From an uncultured Eggerthella sp. (lineage in GTDB: Bacteria > Actinomycetota > Coriobacteriia > Coriobacteriales > Eggerthellaceae): a DNA stretch of 7,564 nucleotides. Numbering within the stretch: position 1 is the first letter of the stretch; each line of letters begins with the position of its first letter. The stretch is from positions 1-7,564 of the forward strand of contig CAJKUH010000033.1 of the NCBI GenBank assembly GCA_905203045.1, in the 5' to 3' direction. Shown here piece after piece: positions 1 to 6,148 of the stretch. The notes under the pieces are model-generated. The model ran no database searches and had not been told where the DNA came from. It saw only the letters and a program-made list of their open reading frames with translations. The translations under genes were made by a program, and so were the position numbers.

Positions 1-1
1 T

Positions 2-874
2 ACCGCTCCTGTCGTGGTGGCGCCCGCCATGAACGTGCATATGTACGAGAACCCCGCCACCCAGGCGAACATGCAAGCGCTCAAAGCCCGCGGCTTCCGC
101 TTTGTGGAAGCAGACGACGGCTACCTTGCCTGCGGTGATGTGGGCAAAGGGCGCCTGGCAGACCCTGAGCATATCGTTTCCTACGTGCTCGACGTTTTGA
201 ACGGCACCAGCAGCCAACCTCAGCGTGATCTGGCTGGCAAGCGCGTGATGGTAACCGCGGGCCCCACGGTAGAGCCCATCGACCCGGTTCGCTACCTTAC
301 CAACCGCTCTTCCGGCAAGTTCGGCTATGCACTTGCCACCGCTGCGGCCCAGCGTGGGGCCGAGGTAACGCTTATCTCCGGCCCCGTGGCACTTCCCGCC
401 CCCGCTGGCGTGGAAATGCGTTACGTGGAATCGGCGCGCGATATGCTCGCTGCCGCCGAAGAGGCGTTCGGCAATGCCGACATAGCTCTGTTCGCAGCCG
501 CCGTGGCCGACATGCGCCCGGCAAACCCCGCCGACAAGAAGCTGAAGAAGGGAAAGAACGACGCTGAGCTTTCCGCCATCCAGCTGACCGAAAACCCCGA
601 CATCCTGGCAACGCTTGGCCACAAGAAGCAGAACCAGGTGGTTATCGGCTTCGCCGCCGAAACCAACGATGTGATTCCCAACGCCCAGAAGAAGCTTGCC
701 AAGAAAGGCGCAGACATGATCGTTGCCAACGAAGTGGGCGCCAACAAGACCTTCGGCAAGGATGACGACGAGATCTGGCTGGTAACCGACGGCGGCGCCG
801 AGCACGTGGACCCCGCCCCGAAGACCGAGCTCGCCCACACCATCCTGGACAAAGCTATTGCTTTAACAAAATAG
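2..874 (+). CDS. coaBC: Bifunctional phosphopantothenoylcysteine decarboxylase / phosphopantothenate-cysteine ligase (CoaBC, Dfp), 3' part
   Basis: Two steps of coenzyme A synthesis in the cytoplasm: CoaB joins cysteine to 4'-phosphopantothenate using CTP, and FMN-dependent CoaC decarboxylates the product. The frame is open to the left edge, so the gene is 5'-truncated and the GTG at 14 is internal; 290 residues remain. Seen: the end of the CoaC domain with the substrate-binding PAMNxxM motif (nt 23-43) and the active-site cysteine in GYLACGDVGKGRL (Cys codon 131-133). The complete CoaB domain follows: KRVMVTAGPTVEPID, the NRSSGKFG signature (about nt 302-325), AAVADMRPA with a following KKLKKG lysine motif, LTENPDILATLG and VIGFAAET. 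The C-terminus is a normal length for the family. The TAG stop lies inside a palindromic repeat. Downstream is a tRNA with its own promoter, so coaBC probably ends its transcription unit here. The identification is secure. Confidence 0.96.
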   Translation, partial: TAPVVVAPAMNVHMYENPATQANMQALKARGFRFVEADDGYLACGDVGKGRLADPEHIVSYVLDVLNGTSSQPQRDLAGKRVMVTAGPTVEPIDPVRYLTNRSSGKFGYALATAAAQRGAEVTLISGPVALPAPAGVEMRYVESARDMLAAAEEAFGNADIALFAAAVADMRPANPADKKLKKGKNDAELSAIQLTENPDILATLGHKKQNQVVIGFAAETNDVIPNAQKKLAKKGADMIVANEVGANKTFGKDDDEIWLVTDGGAEHVDPAPKTELAHTILDKAIALTK

Positions 875-910
875 GGACAGTCCCCATTTTGTTAGGGATA
901 GCTCCCGTTT
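865..910. repeat. Two-unit imperfect palindromic repeat at the coaBC stop codon
   Basis: Seen: unit 1 is a 13-bp stem, 865-877 pairing with 881-893 around the loop CAG (878-880), with one A-C mismatch (873/885). In the opposite-strand RNA that mismatch becomes a U-G wobble, so the minus-strand form folds fully. Unit 2 begins 21 bases later (GGGATAGCTCCC at 895-906, then GTTTTC). It matches unit 1 at 13 of 18 positions; four of the five differences are transitions. The coaBC TAG (872-874) lies in the left arm. On the + strand the stem is followed by AGGGATAGC, not a run of T, so it is a poor intrinsic terminator by itself. From memory, GGGGACTGTCCC-type elements recur between genes in Coriobacteriia and some other bacteria. 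That suggests a dispersed REP-like repeat, which this one window cannot confirm. Confidence 0.6.
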
Positions 911-914
911 TCCC

Positions 915-979
915 AATTTCGAAAACTTTTTTCGAAAAACCCTTTGCAAGGCGTTGGCGTTTGGGTTATTATAGCGGAG
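915..979 (+). promoter_or_regulatory. Promoter of the tRNA-Pro gene with AT-rich upstream element
   Basis: Seen: a -35 box TTGCAA at 944-949 and a -10 box TATTAT at 967-972, separated by exactly 17 bases. Each matches the sigma-70 consensus at four or five of six positions. Transcription would start near 978-980 and give a leader of about 22 bases before the mature tRNA. Directly upstream of the -35 box, 915-939 is almost all A/T tracts and contains a 9-bp inverted repeat (TTTCGAAAA at 917-925 and TTTTCGAAA at 929-937, 3-base loop). A/T tracts in this position resemble the UP element of strong stable-RNA promoters; that role is inferred. The leader holds a small CTGC/GCAG hairpin (980-992). 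Confidence 0.7.
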
Positions 980-1000
980 CTGCTTGAGGCAGTAACCGAA

Positions 1001-1077
<77 letters not shown>

Positions 1078-1085
1078 GCAAAATC

Positions 1086-1118
1086 AGCTGGCTAGGAAAT
1101 TACCTAGCCAGCTTTTTT
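1086..1118 (+). terminator. Intrinsic terminator of the tRNA-Pro gene
   Basis: Perfect 11-bp stem: AGCTGGCTAGG (1086-1096) and CCTAGCCAGCT (1103-1113), with the 6-base loop AAATTA and a run of T at 1113-1118. It starts nine bases after the tRNA CCA end. It should largely insulate feoAB from the tRNA promoter. Confidence 0.93.
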
Positions 1119-1120
1119 GT

Positions 1121-1180
1121 TATATAGCTTCATATACCGTACGGCTGGGCTTCCCCATTTAGCCCAGCCAAACGAAAGGG
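1121..1180 (+). promoter_or_regulatory. feoAB leader: AT-rich promoter region, strong hairpin and ribosome binding site
   Basis: Seen: after the tRNA terminator comes an AT-rich stretch with TATAT and ATATA half-sites six bases apart (1121-1136). Next is the 8-bp palindrome CCGTACGG (1137-1144). A perfect 9-bp hairpin follows, GGCTGGGCT (1143-1151) and AGCCCAGCC (1161-1169) with a 9-base loop. GAAAGGG (1174-1180) is the Shine-Dalgarno site, nine bases before the ATG. No run of T follows the hairpin, so it is not an intrinsic terminator. The feoAB promoter probably lies in 1119-1140, but I cannot assign a convincing -35/-10 pair. No clear Fur or DtxR/IdeR consensus box is visible. A role for the hairpin in mRNA stability or translation is a guess. 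Confidence 0.45.
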
Positions 1181-1189
1181 ATTGCGCAG

Positions 1190-3715
1190 ATGCTTCTTAG
1201 CGAGCTTAAGCCAGGCCAGCATGCCAGTGTCGAATCGGTTGACGGATCGGGTGCCATCAGGCGCCATCTGCTTGATATGGGCCTTACCCCCAACGCATCC
1301 ATCACGCTGCAGAAAGTTGCCCCCATGGGCGACCCGATTCAGATCACGGTGCGCGGCTTCGAGCTTACCCTTCGCTTGGAAGAAGCGAAGAACGTGAGCG
1401 TCAATCCCGAGGCGCACCCTGAAGCGCGCCCCAAGAAGCACCGCATTTACCCCGACATCGAGCACCCTGGCCTAGGCGAGCTTTCCGGTACCGGCGACTA
1501 CCGCCGCCATACGCAGCGCGAAACAGCTAAGAAGGGCCCACTTACCTTTGCTCTGGTGGGAAACCAGAACTGCGGCAAAACCACGCTGTTCAACCAGCTT
1601 ACCGGCGCCAACCAGCACGTGGGCAATTTCCCCGGCGTCACCGTTGACCGCAAGGACGGCACCATCCGCAGCCATTCAGAGGCCACAGTAACCGACCTGC
1701 CGGGCGTGTACTCGCTTTCGCCGTATTCCAACGAAGAAATCGTCACACGCGACTTCCTGCTTGATTCCAAGCCCGACGGTATCATCAACATCGTCGACGG
1801 CACCAACATCGAGCGCAACCTGTACCTCACCATGCAAATCATGGAGCTGGGCATCCCTATGGTGCTGGCGCTGAACATGATGGACGAGGTAGAGAAGAAC
1901 GGCGGCACCATCCGCGTGAACGAGCTGGAAGCCAAACTGGGCATCCCGGTAGTTCCCATTTCCGCCGCGAAGAACGAAGGCGTCGACGAGCTGGTAGACC
2001 ATGCCCTGCACGTGGCACGTTTCTGCGAGCTGCCCGAAGACATCGACTTCTGCCCCACCAGCGAAGAAGAGCACGACCCGCTGGGCGCCGTGCACCGCTG
2101 CATCCACGCAACCGCCCACATCATCGAGCCCTATGCCGAGCAGGCAGGTATCCCCCTGCGTTTCGCCGCCACCAAGATGGTGGAAGGCGATGAGCTGATT
2201 CAGGAAAAGCTCAGCCTGCCCGCAAGCGCCACTTCTTCCATAGCCGAGCTTATCGCCGCCATGGAACAAGATGCCGGGATGGACAGCGAAGCCGCCCTGG
2301 CGAACATGCGCTTTTCCTTCCTTTCGAACCTCTGCGACGAAACGGTAATGCGCCCGCATGAAAGCCGCGAGCACAAGCGCAGCGTTGCGGTAGACAAGCT
2401 GCTTACTGGGCGCTTTACGGGCATCCCCTGCTTCTTCGCCATCATGGCGTTCGTGTTCGCCATGACCTTCGGCCCCATTGGCGGCACGCTTTCCGATTTA
2501 GTGAGCGATGGCGTGGACTTCGCCCTTTCCGTTCTTTCCGATGCGCTTGAAGCTTGGGGGCTGAACCCTGTTGCCGAATCGCTGCTGGTAGACGGCGTAG
2601 GCGCTGGCGTGGGTGCGGTTATCGGCTTTCTGCCCACCATCGTTACCCTGTTCTTCTTCCTTTCCATTTTGGAAGACTCAGGTTATATGGCACGCGTCGC
2701 CTTCGTGATGGACCGCGCCATGCGCCGCATCGGCCTTTCGGGCCGCAGCATCGTACCACTGTTGATGGGCTTCGGCTGCTCGGTGCCTTCCATCATGGCA
2801 ACACGCACGCTTTCCAGTGAACGCGACCGCAAGATGACCACCATGCTGGTGCCGTTCATGAGCTGTAGCGCGAAGCTGCCCATCTATTCGATGCTCATCG
2901 CCGCGTTCTTCCCCCGCGGAATGCAACCGGTGGTGATGATCGGCATGTACGTGTTCGGCGTGCTCTGCGGCATCGTGTTCGCCGCGGTGCTGAAACGCGC
3001 CCGTTTCCGCGGCCAACCGGTACCGTTCGTTATGGAGCTGCCCAACTACCGCCTGCCTGCCGCTAAGAGCGTTGCTCGCCTGGTGTGGGACAAGGCGAAG
3101 GGCTTCATCAAGAAGGCATTCACCGTGGTGCTGGCCGCATGCGTGATCATCTGGTTCCTGCAAACCTTCGATGCCCACCTGAATGTGGTCGACGACGTTG
3201 ACACCAGCCTTCTGGCGGCTATAGGCGGGCTCATCGCGCCGCTGTTCGCTCCGCTTGGCTACGGAGACTGGCGCGTGGCAACGGCGCTTATGACGGGCTT
3301 TATGGCAAAGGAAAGCGTGGTTTCCACCCTTACCCAGGTAATGGGCGAAGGGGTTAACCTCACCATGCTGTTCACGCCGGTAACCGCCATGGCGTTCTTG
3401 GCGTTCGTGCTGCTGTACACGCCCTGCGTAGCCGCCATCGCCACCGTGCGCAGCGAGCAGGGCGGCGCCCGTGCCGCCCTGGAAATGGTGCTGTTGCAAT
3501 GCGGCATCGCCTGGATTGTTTCCTACGTGGTGTACGCCTTCGGGCTGTTGGTAACCGGTGGCATTGCCCAATTGAGTCTTACGGGGCTTGCAGCTGCCGT
3601 GGTTATCGCCGCAGCCATCGGAGTGTACCTGAAGCTGCAGAACAAGGAAATAGACCTGGCACCTGCGCGCACCGCCTGCAAAAACTGCAACCACACATCG
3701 TGCGGATGCCATTAG
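1190..3715 (+). CDS. feoB: FeoA-FeoB fusion: GTP-dependent ferrous iron transporter
   Basis: Imports Fe2+ across the cytoplasmic membrane, the main iron route under anoxic conditions. The product has 841 residues. Residues 1-72 form a FeoA-type SH3-like domain (MLLSELKPGQ start, HLLDMGLTPN, GDPIQITVRGFELTLR). A charged linker of about 40 residues follows. The G domain shows G1 GNQNCGKT (124-131), G2 GVTVD (149-153), G3 DLPG (169-172), G4 NMMD (229-232) and G5 SAAK (258-261). A helical region runs to about 405. Two Gate-type membrane halves follow, with GFGCSVP (527-533), PFMSCSAKLPIY (555-566), GFMAKESV (703-710) and YTPCVAAI (743-750). The tail has C830, C833, C838 and C840, like the Cys-rich C-termini of some FeoB proteins. 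FeoA and FeoB are separate genes in E. coli; here they are one chain. The ATG with GAAAGGG nine bases upstream fits the first FeoA residues. No other iron gene adjoins, and nothing is truncated. Confidence 0.96.
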   Translation: MLLSELKPGQHASVESVDGSGAIRRHLLDMGLTPNASITLQKVAPMGDPIQITVRGFELTLRLEEAKNVSVNPEAHPEARPKKHRIYPDIEHPGLGELSGTGDYRRHTQRETAKKGPLTFALVGNQNCGKTTLFNQLTGANQHVGNFPGVTVDRKDGTIRSHSEATVTDLPGVYSLSPYSNEEIVTRDFLLDSKPDGIINIVDGTNIERNLYLTMQIMELGIPMVLALNMMDEVEKNGGTIRVNELEAKLGIPVVPISAAKNEGVDELVDHALHVARFCELPEDIDFCPTSEEEHDPLGAVHRCIHATAHIIEPYAEQAGIPLRFAATKMVEGDELIQEKLSLPASATSSIAELIAAMEQDAGMDSEAALANMRFSFLSNLCDETVMRPHESREHKRSVAVDKLLTGRFTGIPCFFAIMAFVFAMTFGPIGGTLSDLVSDGVDFALSVLSDALEAWGLNPVAESLLVDGVGAGVGAVIGFLPTIVTLFFFLSILEDSGYMARVAFVMDRAMRRIGLSGRSIVPLLMGFGCSVPSIMATRTLSSERDRKMTTMLVPFMSCSAKLPIYSMLIAAFFPRGMQPVVMIGMYVFGVLCGIVFAAVLKRARFRGQPVPFVMELPNYRLPAAKSVARLVWDKAKGFIKKAFTVVLAACVIIWFLQTFDAHLNVVDDVDTSLLAAIGGLIAPLFAPLGYGDWRVATALMTGFMAKESVVSTLTQVMGEGVNLTMLFTPVTAMAFLAFVLLYTPCVAAIATVRSEQGGARAALEMVLLQCGIAWIVSYVVYAFGLLVTGGIAQLSLTGLAAAVVIAAAIGVYLKLQNKEIDLAPARTACKNCNHTSCGCH

Positions 3716-3882
3716 GCTGTAGCGCTTTCCCTTCACGCACTTTCGGTGATTGCCGCTAAGCCCGCTGCTTGCCCTCCGCACATTTCCGGCGATTACCATC
3801 TGATCACGCTGCTCGCGCTCTGCGCTTCTTCGGCGGCTGTCATCAATCTGTTCCTACAGCAGCCGCTCCCAAAGACGAGCAA

Positions 3883-3910
3883 GCGCATAGCCTCGGCCGA
3901 GGCTATGCGC
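3883..3910. terminator. 28-bp perfect palindrome between convergent feoAB and the DUF6179 gene
   Basis: Seen: GCGCATAGCCTCGG (3883-3896) is followed at once by its exact reverse complement (3897-3910). As RNA this folds to a 12-bp or longer GC-rich stem with a GGCC loop on either strand. It contains the TAG stop of the minus-strand gene. On the minus strand the stem is followed by TTGCTCGTCTTT, a moderately T-rich tail, so a weak intrinsic terminator is plausible there. On the + strand the next bases are GCACCAGGCGG, without a T run, so any stop for feoAB would need Rho or other help. The remaining 3716-3882 shows only one weak hairpin (GGCGGCTGT ... ACAGCAGCC, 8 of 9 paired) and no gene. Confidence 0.55.
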
Positions 3911-4631
3911 GCACCAGGCGGTTTTCGTAGGGCTCCAGCAAATCGAGAAGGTTCACATGCAGCCCACGGTAGTCAGGGCATATCTCTTCAAGCACCGCCG
4001 TGCAGCTTTCCGGCGTGAAGTGGGCAAGCCATGCCGTTTCCCGCTTCAGCTGGGCAAGCCATGCTTCCAGGTAATCAAGCCCCTCCAGCGAATCATCGAC
4101 GGGCACACTCAGCTGGTACTGAATATCGCATGGCACCTCGTGGGCGGCAAAGCGCATATCGTAGTGCACCGGTACATCGCCGATGCTTGCCAGGGTATCG
4201 CGCAGCGAAACATTGCGGATGGGCGGCATCGTTGCACACACGTCCCTCCACAAGCGCATCAATGCCACCTTCCTGCGCTCAAGCTCCGCGAGTTTTTGCT
4301 CGTAGAACCGTTGCAGGCTGCTTGCTAGGCCGCGCAGCGCACTGGAAGGCACCGCATCCGAAATGCCCAATACATAGCGCGTCGACCGTGTAATCTGGAA
4401 TGCCTCAAATTCAGAAAGCGAAGAAGATTCGCCATGGCAGTAGAGTGTTGCCAAATGTGCCACTACTTCGTTGAATCCTTCGAACGCTCGTGATTCTAGA
4501 CCCCGATCGTCGCATCCACGTTGCCCTGCAGGACACGAGCTTTGTTCAGCGGTTCCCTTATCGTGCGACGCTAGCGATGCTTTTAGCAAAACTGGATCTT
4601 CACCTTGAACACCAAAGTCCGTACTACTCAT
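3903..4631 (-). CDS. DUF6179-like protein of unknown function, second gene of a two-gene operon
   Basis: Function unknown. The C-terminal two thirds look like DUF6179 from memory of the family: HGESSSL (66-72), PIRNVSLRDTL (137-147), YDMRFAAHEVPCDI (157-170), YQLSVPV (172-178) and PDYRGLHVNLLDLL (219-232). No signal peptide, membrane segment, nucleotide-binding motif or catalytic signature is visible; residues 97-130 look like a charged helix. The first 50 residues are of low complexity with two cysteines and match nothing I know. I chose the ATG at 4631 (242 residues). It overlaps the upstream stop as ATGAGTAG (8 bp), has GGTGG five bases ahead, and avoids the Arg/Pro-rich extension read from 4748, which is the upstream gene in another frame. 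Family members I recall are often longer at the N-terminus, so this may be a short form. The stop lies in a 28-bp palindrome. Confidence 0.75.
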   Translation of the reverse strand: MSSTDFGVQGEDPVLLKASLASHDKGTAEQSSCPAGQRGCDDRGLESRAFEGFNEVVAHLATLYCHGESSSLSEFEAFQITRSTRYVLGISDAVPSSALRGLASSLQRFYEQKLAELERRKVALMRLWRDVCATMPPIRNVSLRDTLASIGDVPVHYDMRFAAHEVPCDIQYQLSVPVDDSLEGLDYLEAWLAQLKRETAWLAHFTPESCTAVLEEICPDYRGLHVNLLDLLEPYENRLVRA

Positions 4632-5154
4632 TGAAACCACCAGCCCACGGCTCTCCATCCCAGCCATTTGCTTGGTCGGAGTACTCCCAGTCCGTCGGAT
4701 TCCAGTGATAGGTTTTGCCCGCATCGTCGGTAATCGAATATCCCTCATCCCTTAGCTCGAGCTTCTTCAACACCGCGTCGACGTCAATAAGCTCGCACGC
4801 ACCTTGGCATTCCTCGAATGCTTCCAGCAATTCGTCCACGATTTCCGCATCGCCCACTTCGATTGCCAAGGAAGACCGCAGCGTGTAAAACAGCTCCACT
4901 GCAGCGCATAAGGAGCTTGCGACATCATGCGCCGCTAACGCGCTAGAGCGCGCAAAGGCCTCAAGAATCAACCCAACAGACCCGCTGCCGAACTCGATCC
5001 GACCCGTTTCCCTCAATGAAACGTCACGCTGATCGAAGATACGCTGCACTTCTTCTGCGGTAAGCTCGATACCGTTTTCTTTCAACAACGCTTGGGTATG
5101 CGAGCGCAACACTGGAGCGCACCCCTTTGCCAACAACCAACCACATGCTTCCAT
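4624..5154 (-). CDS. DUF6323-like protein of unknown function, first gene of a two-gene operon
   Basis: Function unknown. The 176-residue product resembles DUF6323 from memory: an N-terminal helix, then ENGIELTAEEVQRIF (26-40), the signature RETGRIEFGSG (48-58), LILEAFARSS (62-71), AAVELFYTLRSSL (84-96) and ELLEAFEECQGACEL (108-122). It is predicted soluble and mostly helical and acidic; no enzyme motif or membrane segment is seen. The tail (about 134-176) is rich in Trp, Gly and acidic residues (YHWNPTDWEY, NGWDGEPWAGG) and seems longer than the usual end of the family. The ATG at 5154 is chosen because GAGGAGG (5161-5167) sits six bases upstream; an earlier TTG at 5169 overlaps that Shine-Dalgarno site and is unlikely. 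The gene has its own promoter at 5184-5212 and overlaps the DUF6179-like gene by 8 bp, indicating translational coupling and probably a joint function. Confidence 0.78.
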   Translation of the reverse strand: MEACGWLLAKGCAPVLRSHTQALLKENGIELTAEEVQRIFDQRDVSLRETGRIEFGSGSVGLILEAFARSSALAAHDVASSLCAAVELFYTLRSSLAIEVGDAEIVDELLEAFEECQGACELIDVDAVLKKLELRDEGYSITDDAGKTYHWNPTDWEYSDQANGWDGEPWAGGFNE

Positions 5155-5183
5155 TCCAAGCCTCCTCAATTATCCGATAAGGC

Positions 5184-5212
5184 TTAATACACCCTGCAAA
5201 TCCGCAGTTCAA
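5184..5212 (-). promoter_or_regulatory. Promoter of the DUF6323-DUF6179 operon
   Basis: Read on the minus strand: TTGAAC (5212-5207), 17 bases, TATTAA (5189-5184). Both boxes are close to the sigma-70 consensus with ideal spacing. Transcription would start near 5177, only about ten bases before the GAGGAGG ribosome binding site, giving a very short leader. Confidence 0.7.
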
Positions 5213-5227
5213 GACTGATCTTTTCAG

Positions 5228-5237
5228 CAGATATCTG
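5228..5237. promoter_or_regulatory. Palindrome CAGATATCTG upstream of the DUF6323-DUF6179 promoter
   Basis: Perfect 10-bp palindrome centred about 55 bases before the inferred transcription start of the minus-strand operon, a position typical of an activator site. It is short enough to occur by chance and no known regulator motif is matched, so the operator role is only a possibility. Confidence 0.25.
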
Positions 5238-5304
5238 GTAATGTAGGCGACACCGATCAAGGAATTTCCACCTAACTTCTTCCTGACAAAAGCCTTACTA
5301 GCCG

Positions 5305-5358
5305 TTTTGATGCAACGTGCGGCTCTACAATAAAACTCGCTTTATTTCAGTAAAGGAG
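5305..5358 (+). promoter_or_regulatory. Probable promoter and ribosome binding site of the PAP2 phosphatase gene
   Basis: A good -10 box TACAAT lies at 5326-5331, but the -35 region is weak (TTTTGA at 5305-5310 with only 15 bases of spacing). An inverted repeat AATAAA (5329-5334) and TTTATT (5341-5346) overlaps the -10 box and start region. AAAGGAG (5352-5358) is a strong Shine-Dalgarno match 11 bases before the ATG; the nearer GGAAG is an alternative. The -10 and ribosome site are fairly convincing, the whole promoter less so. Confidence 0.4.
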
Positions 5359-5369
5359 CTGGAAGTTAG

Positions 5370-6059
5370 ATGGACCGCGAACAACGCATTCAATTAGTCG
5401 GGCAGTTCAAGCATCTTGTTTCAGAGAACAAGATGCTTATCGTGGCAGCGGTATGTGCCACCATTTTCGTATTCCTTTTAAGCGAGGTGCTTGAAAGCGA
5501 ATCGATGAAGCTCGACCAGGCAGCGTACTGGCTTATCGTCGAAAATCTCCGTCAACCCTGGCTCACACCCATCATGGAAAGCTTTTCCAATTTGGCAACA
5601 CCGGTTTCTATCGCGGTGCTGTGGGTTGTTATCACCGCGTTCGCGCCAGGCAAACGAGCAGGATGGTGCTCTGCCACCAACCTCGTGTTGGCTCTTGCTT
5701 TGAATCAGATACTGAAAGCGATTGTGCAACGCCCCCGCCCCGACGGGTTCCGTTTAGCCGAAGCAAGCGGGTTCAGCTTCCCTTCGGGCCATTCTATGGT
5801 TGCCATGGCATTTTTCGGGTTGCTCATCTGGTTCGTATGGCGTTACGAGAAAGACAACATCCGACGCGTGCTTCTTATCATCGCCCTATGCGCAATAATC
5901 GCCATGATCGGCATCAGCCGCGTGTATTTAGGCGTCCACTACGCCAGCGACGTTCTAGCAGGCTTCTGCCTTTCCCTGATTTGGCTGGTGTTCTTCACCA
6001 AGGTTATCGCTCCCTTGTTCGTGGGGAACGAAGGGCTACGGCCATCAAGCAAAAGCTAA
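5370..6059 (+). CDS. PAP2-family membrane phosphatase (possible undecaprenyl-diphosphate or phosphatidylglycerophosphate phosphatase)
   Basis: Integral membrane lipid phosphatase, 229 residues, with all three parts of the PAP2 signature. These are Kx6RP (K116, R123, P124), PSGH (138-141, catalytic His141) and SRx5Hx3D (S183, R184, nucleophile H190, D194). Hydrophobic segments lie at about 22-40, 78-92, 103-115, 141-157, 166-182 and 195-216, giving the usual six-helix plan with the active site at the outer membrane face. The family includes YbjG/PgpB-type enzymes that recycle undecaprenyl diphosphate for cell-wall synthesis or dephosphorylate phosphatidylglycerophosphate; sequence alone does not choose between them. 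It stands alone: divergent from the DUF6323 operon and convergent with lspA-rluD. The ATG at 5370 is supported by AAAGGAG upstream. No sign of truncation. Confidence 0.9.
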   Translation: MDREQRIQLVGQFKHLVSENKMLIVAAVCATIFVFLLSEVLESESMKLDQAAYWLIVENLRQPWLTPIMESFSNLATPVSIAVLWVVITAFAPGKRAGWCSATNLVLALALNQILKAIVQRPRPDGFRLAEASGFSFPSGHSMVAMAFFGLLIWFVWRYEKDNIRRVLLIIALCAIIAMIGISRVYLGVHYASDVLAGFCLSLIWLVFFTKVIAPLFVGNEGLRPSSKS

Positions 6060-6148
6060 CTGCGCAAAGCGCACCTATAAAGCGCACCCACTTTGCCTCT
6101 TTGTTGACAAAACAAGCAAACCCTATTCAACTCCCGCCACAAAACTTA

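Noticed and set aside
421..852. 143-codon frame on the minus strand inside coaBC
   Set aside because: It lies wholly opposite a conserved CoaB domain, has no ribosome site, and its Ser-rich composition is typical of a shadow frame.
865..893. Intrinsic terminator for coaBC
   Set aside because: The stem is followed on the + strand by AGGGATAGC rather than a T run and has an A-C mismatch on that strand, so it is described as a repeat.
1143..1169. Riboswitch upstream of feoAB
   Set aside because: A single 9-bp hairpin without a conserved core does not match any riboswitch class I know; it was kept only as an unexplained leader hairpin.
2678..3799. 373-codon minus-strand frame opposite feoAB
   Set aside because: It is His/Gly/Arg-rich and antisense to conserved Gate motifs; GC-rich codon bias opens such frames. 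The minus-strand frames at 1498-2124, 1676-2374 and 2200-2667 were rejected for the same reason.
3746..4018. 90-codon + strand frame after feoAB
   Set aside because: It crosses the 28-bp palindrome and the 3' end of the DUF6179-like gene, and has no recognisable domain.
4632..4748. Longer start for the DUF6179-like protein
   Set aside because: The extra 39 residues are an out-of-frame reading of the DUF6323-like gene, and the overlapping ATGAGTAG start fits an operon better.
5155..5169. TTG start for the DUF6323-like protein
   Set aside because: The TTG overlaps the GAGGAGG ribosome binding site that serves the ATG at 5154.
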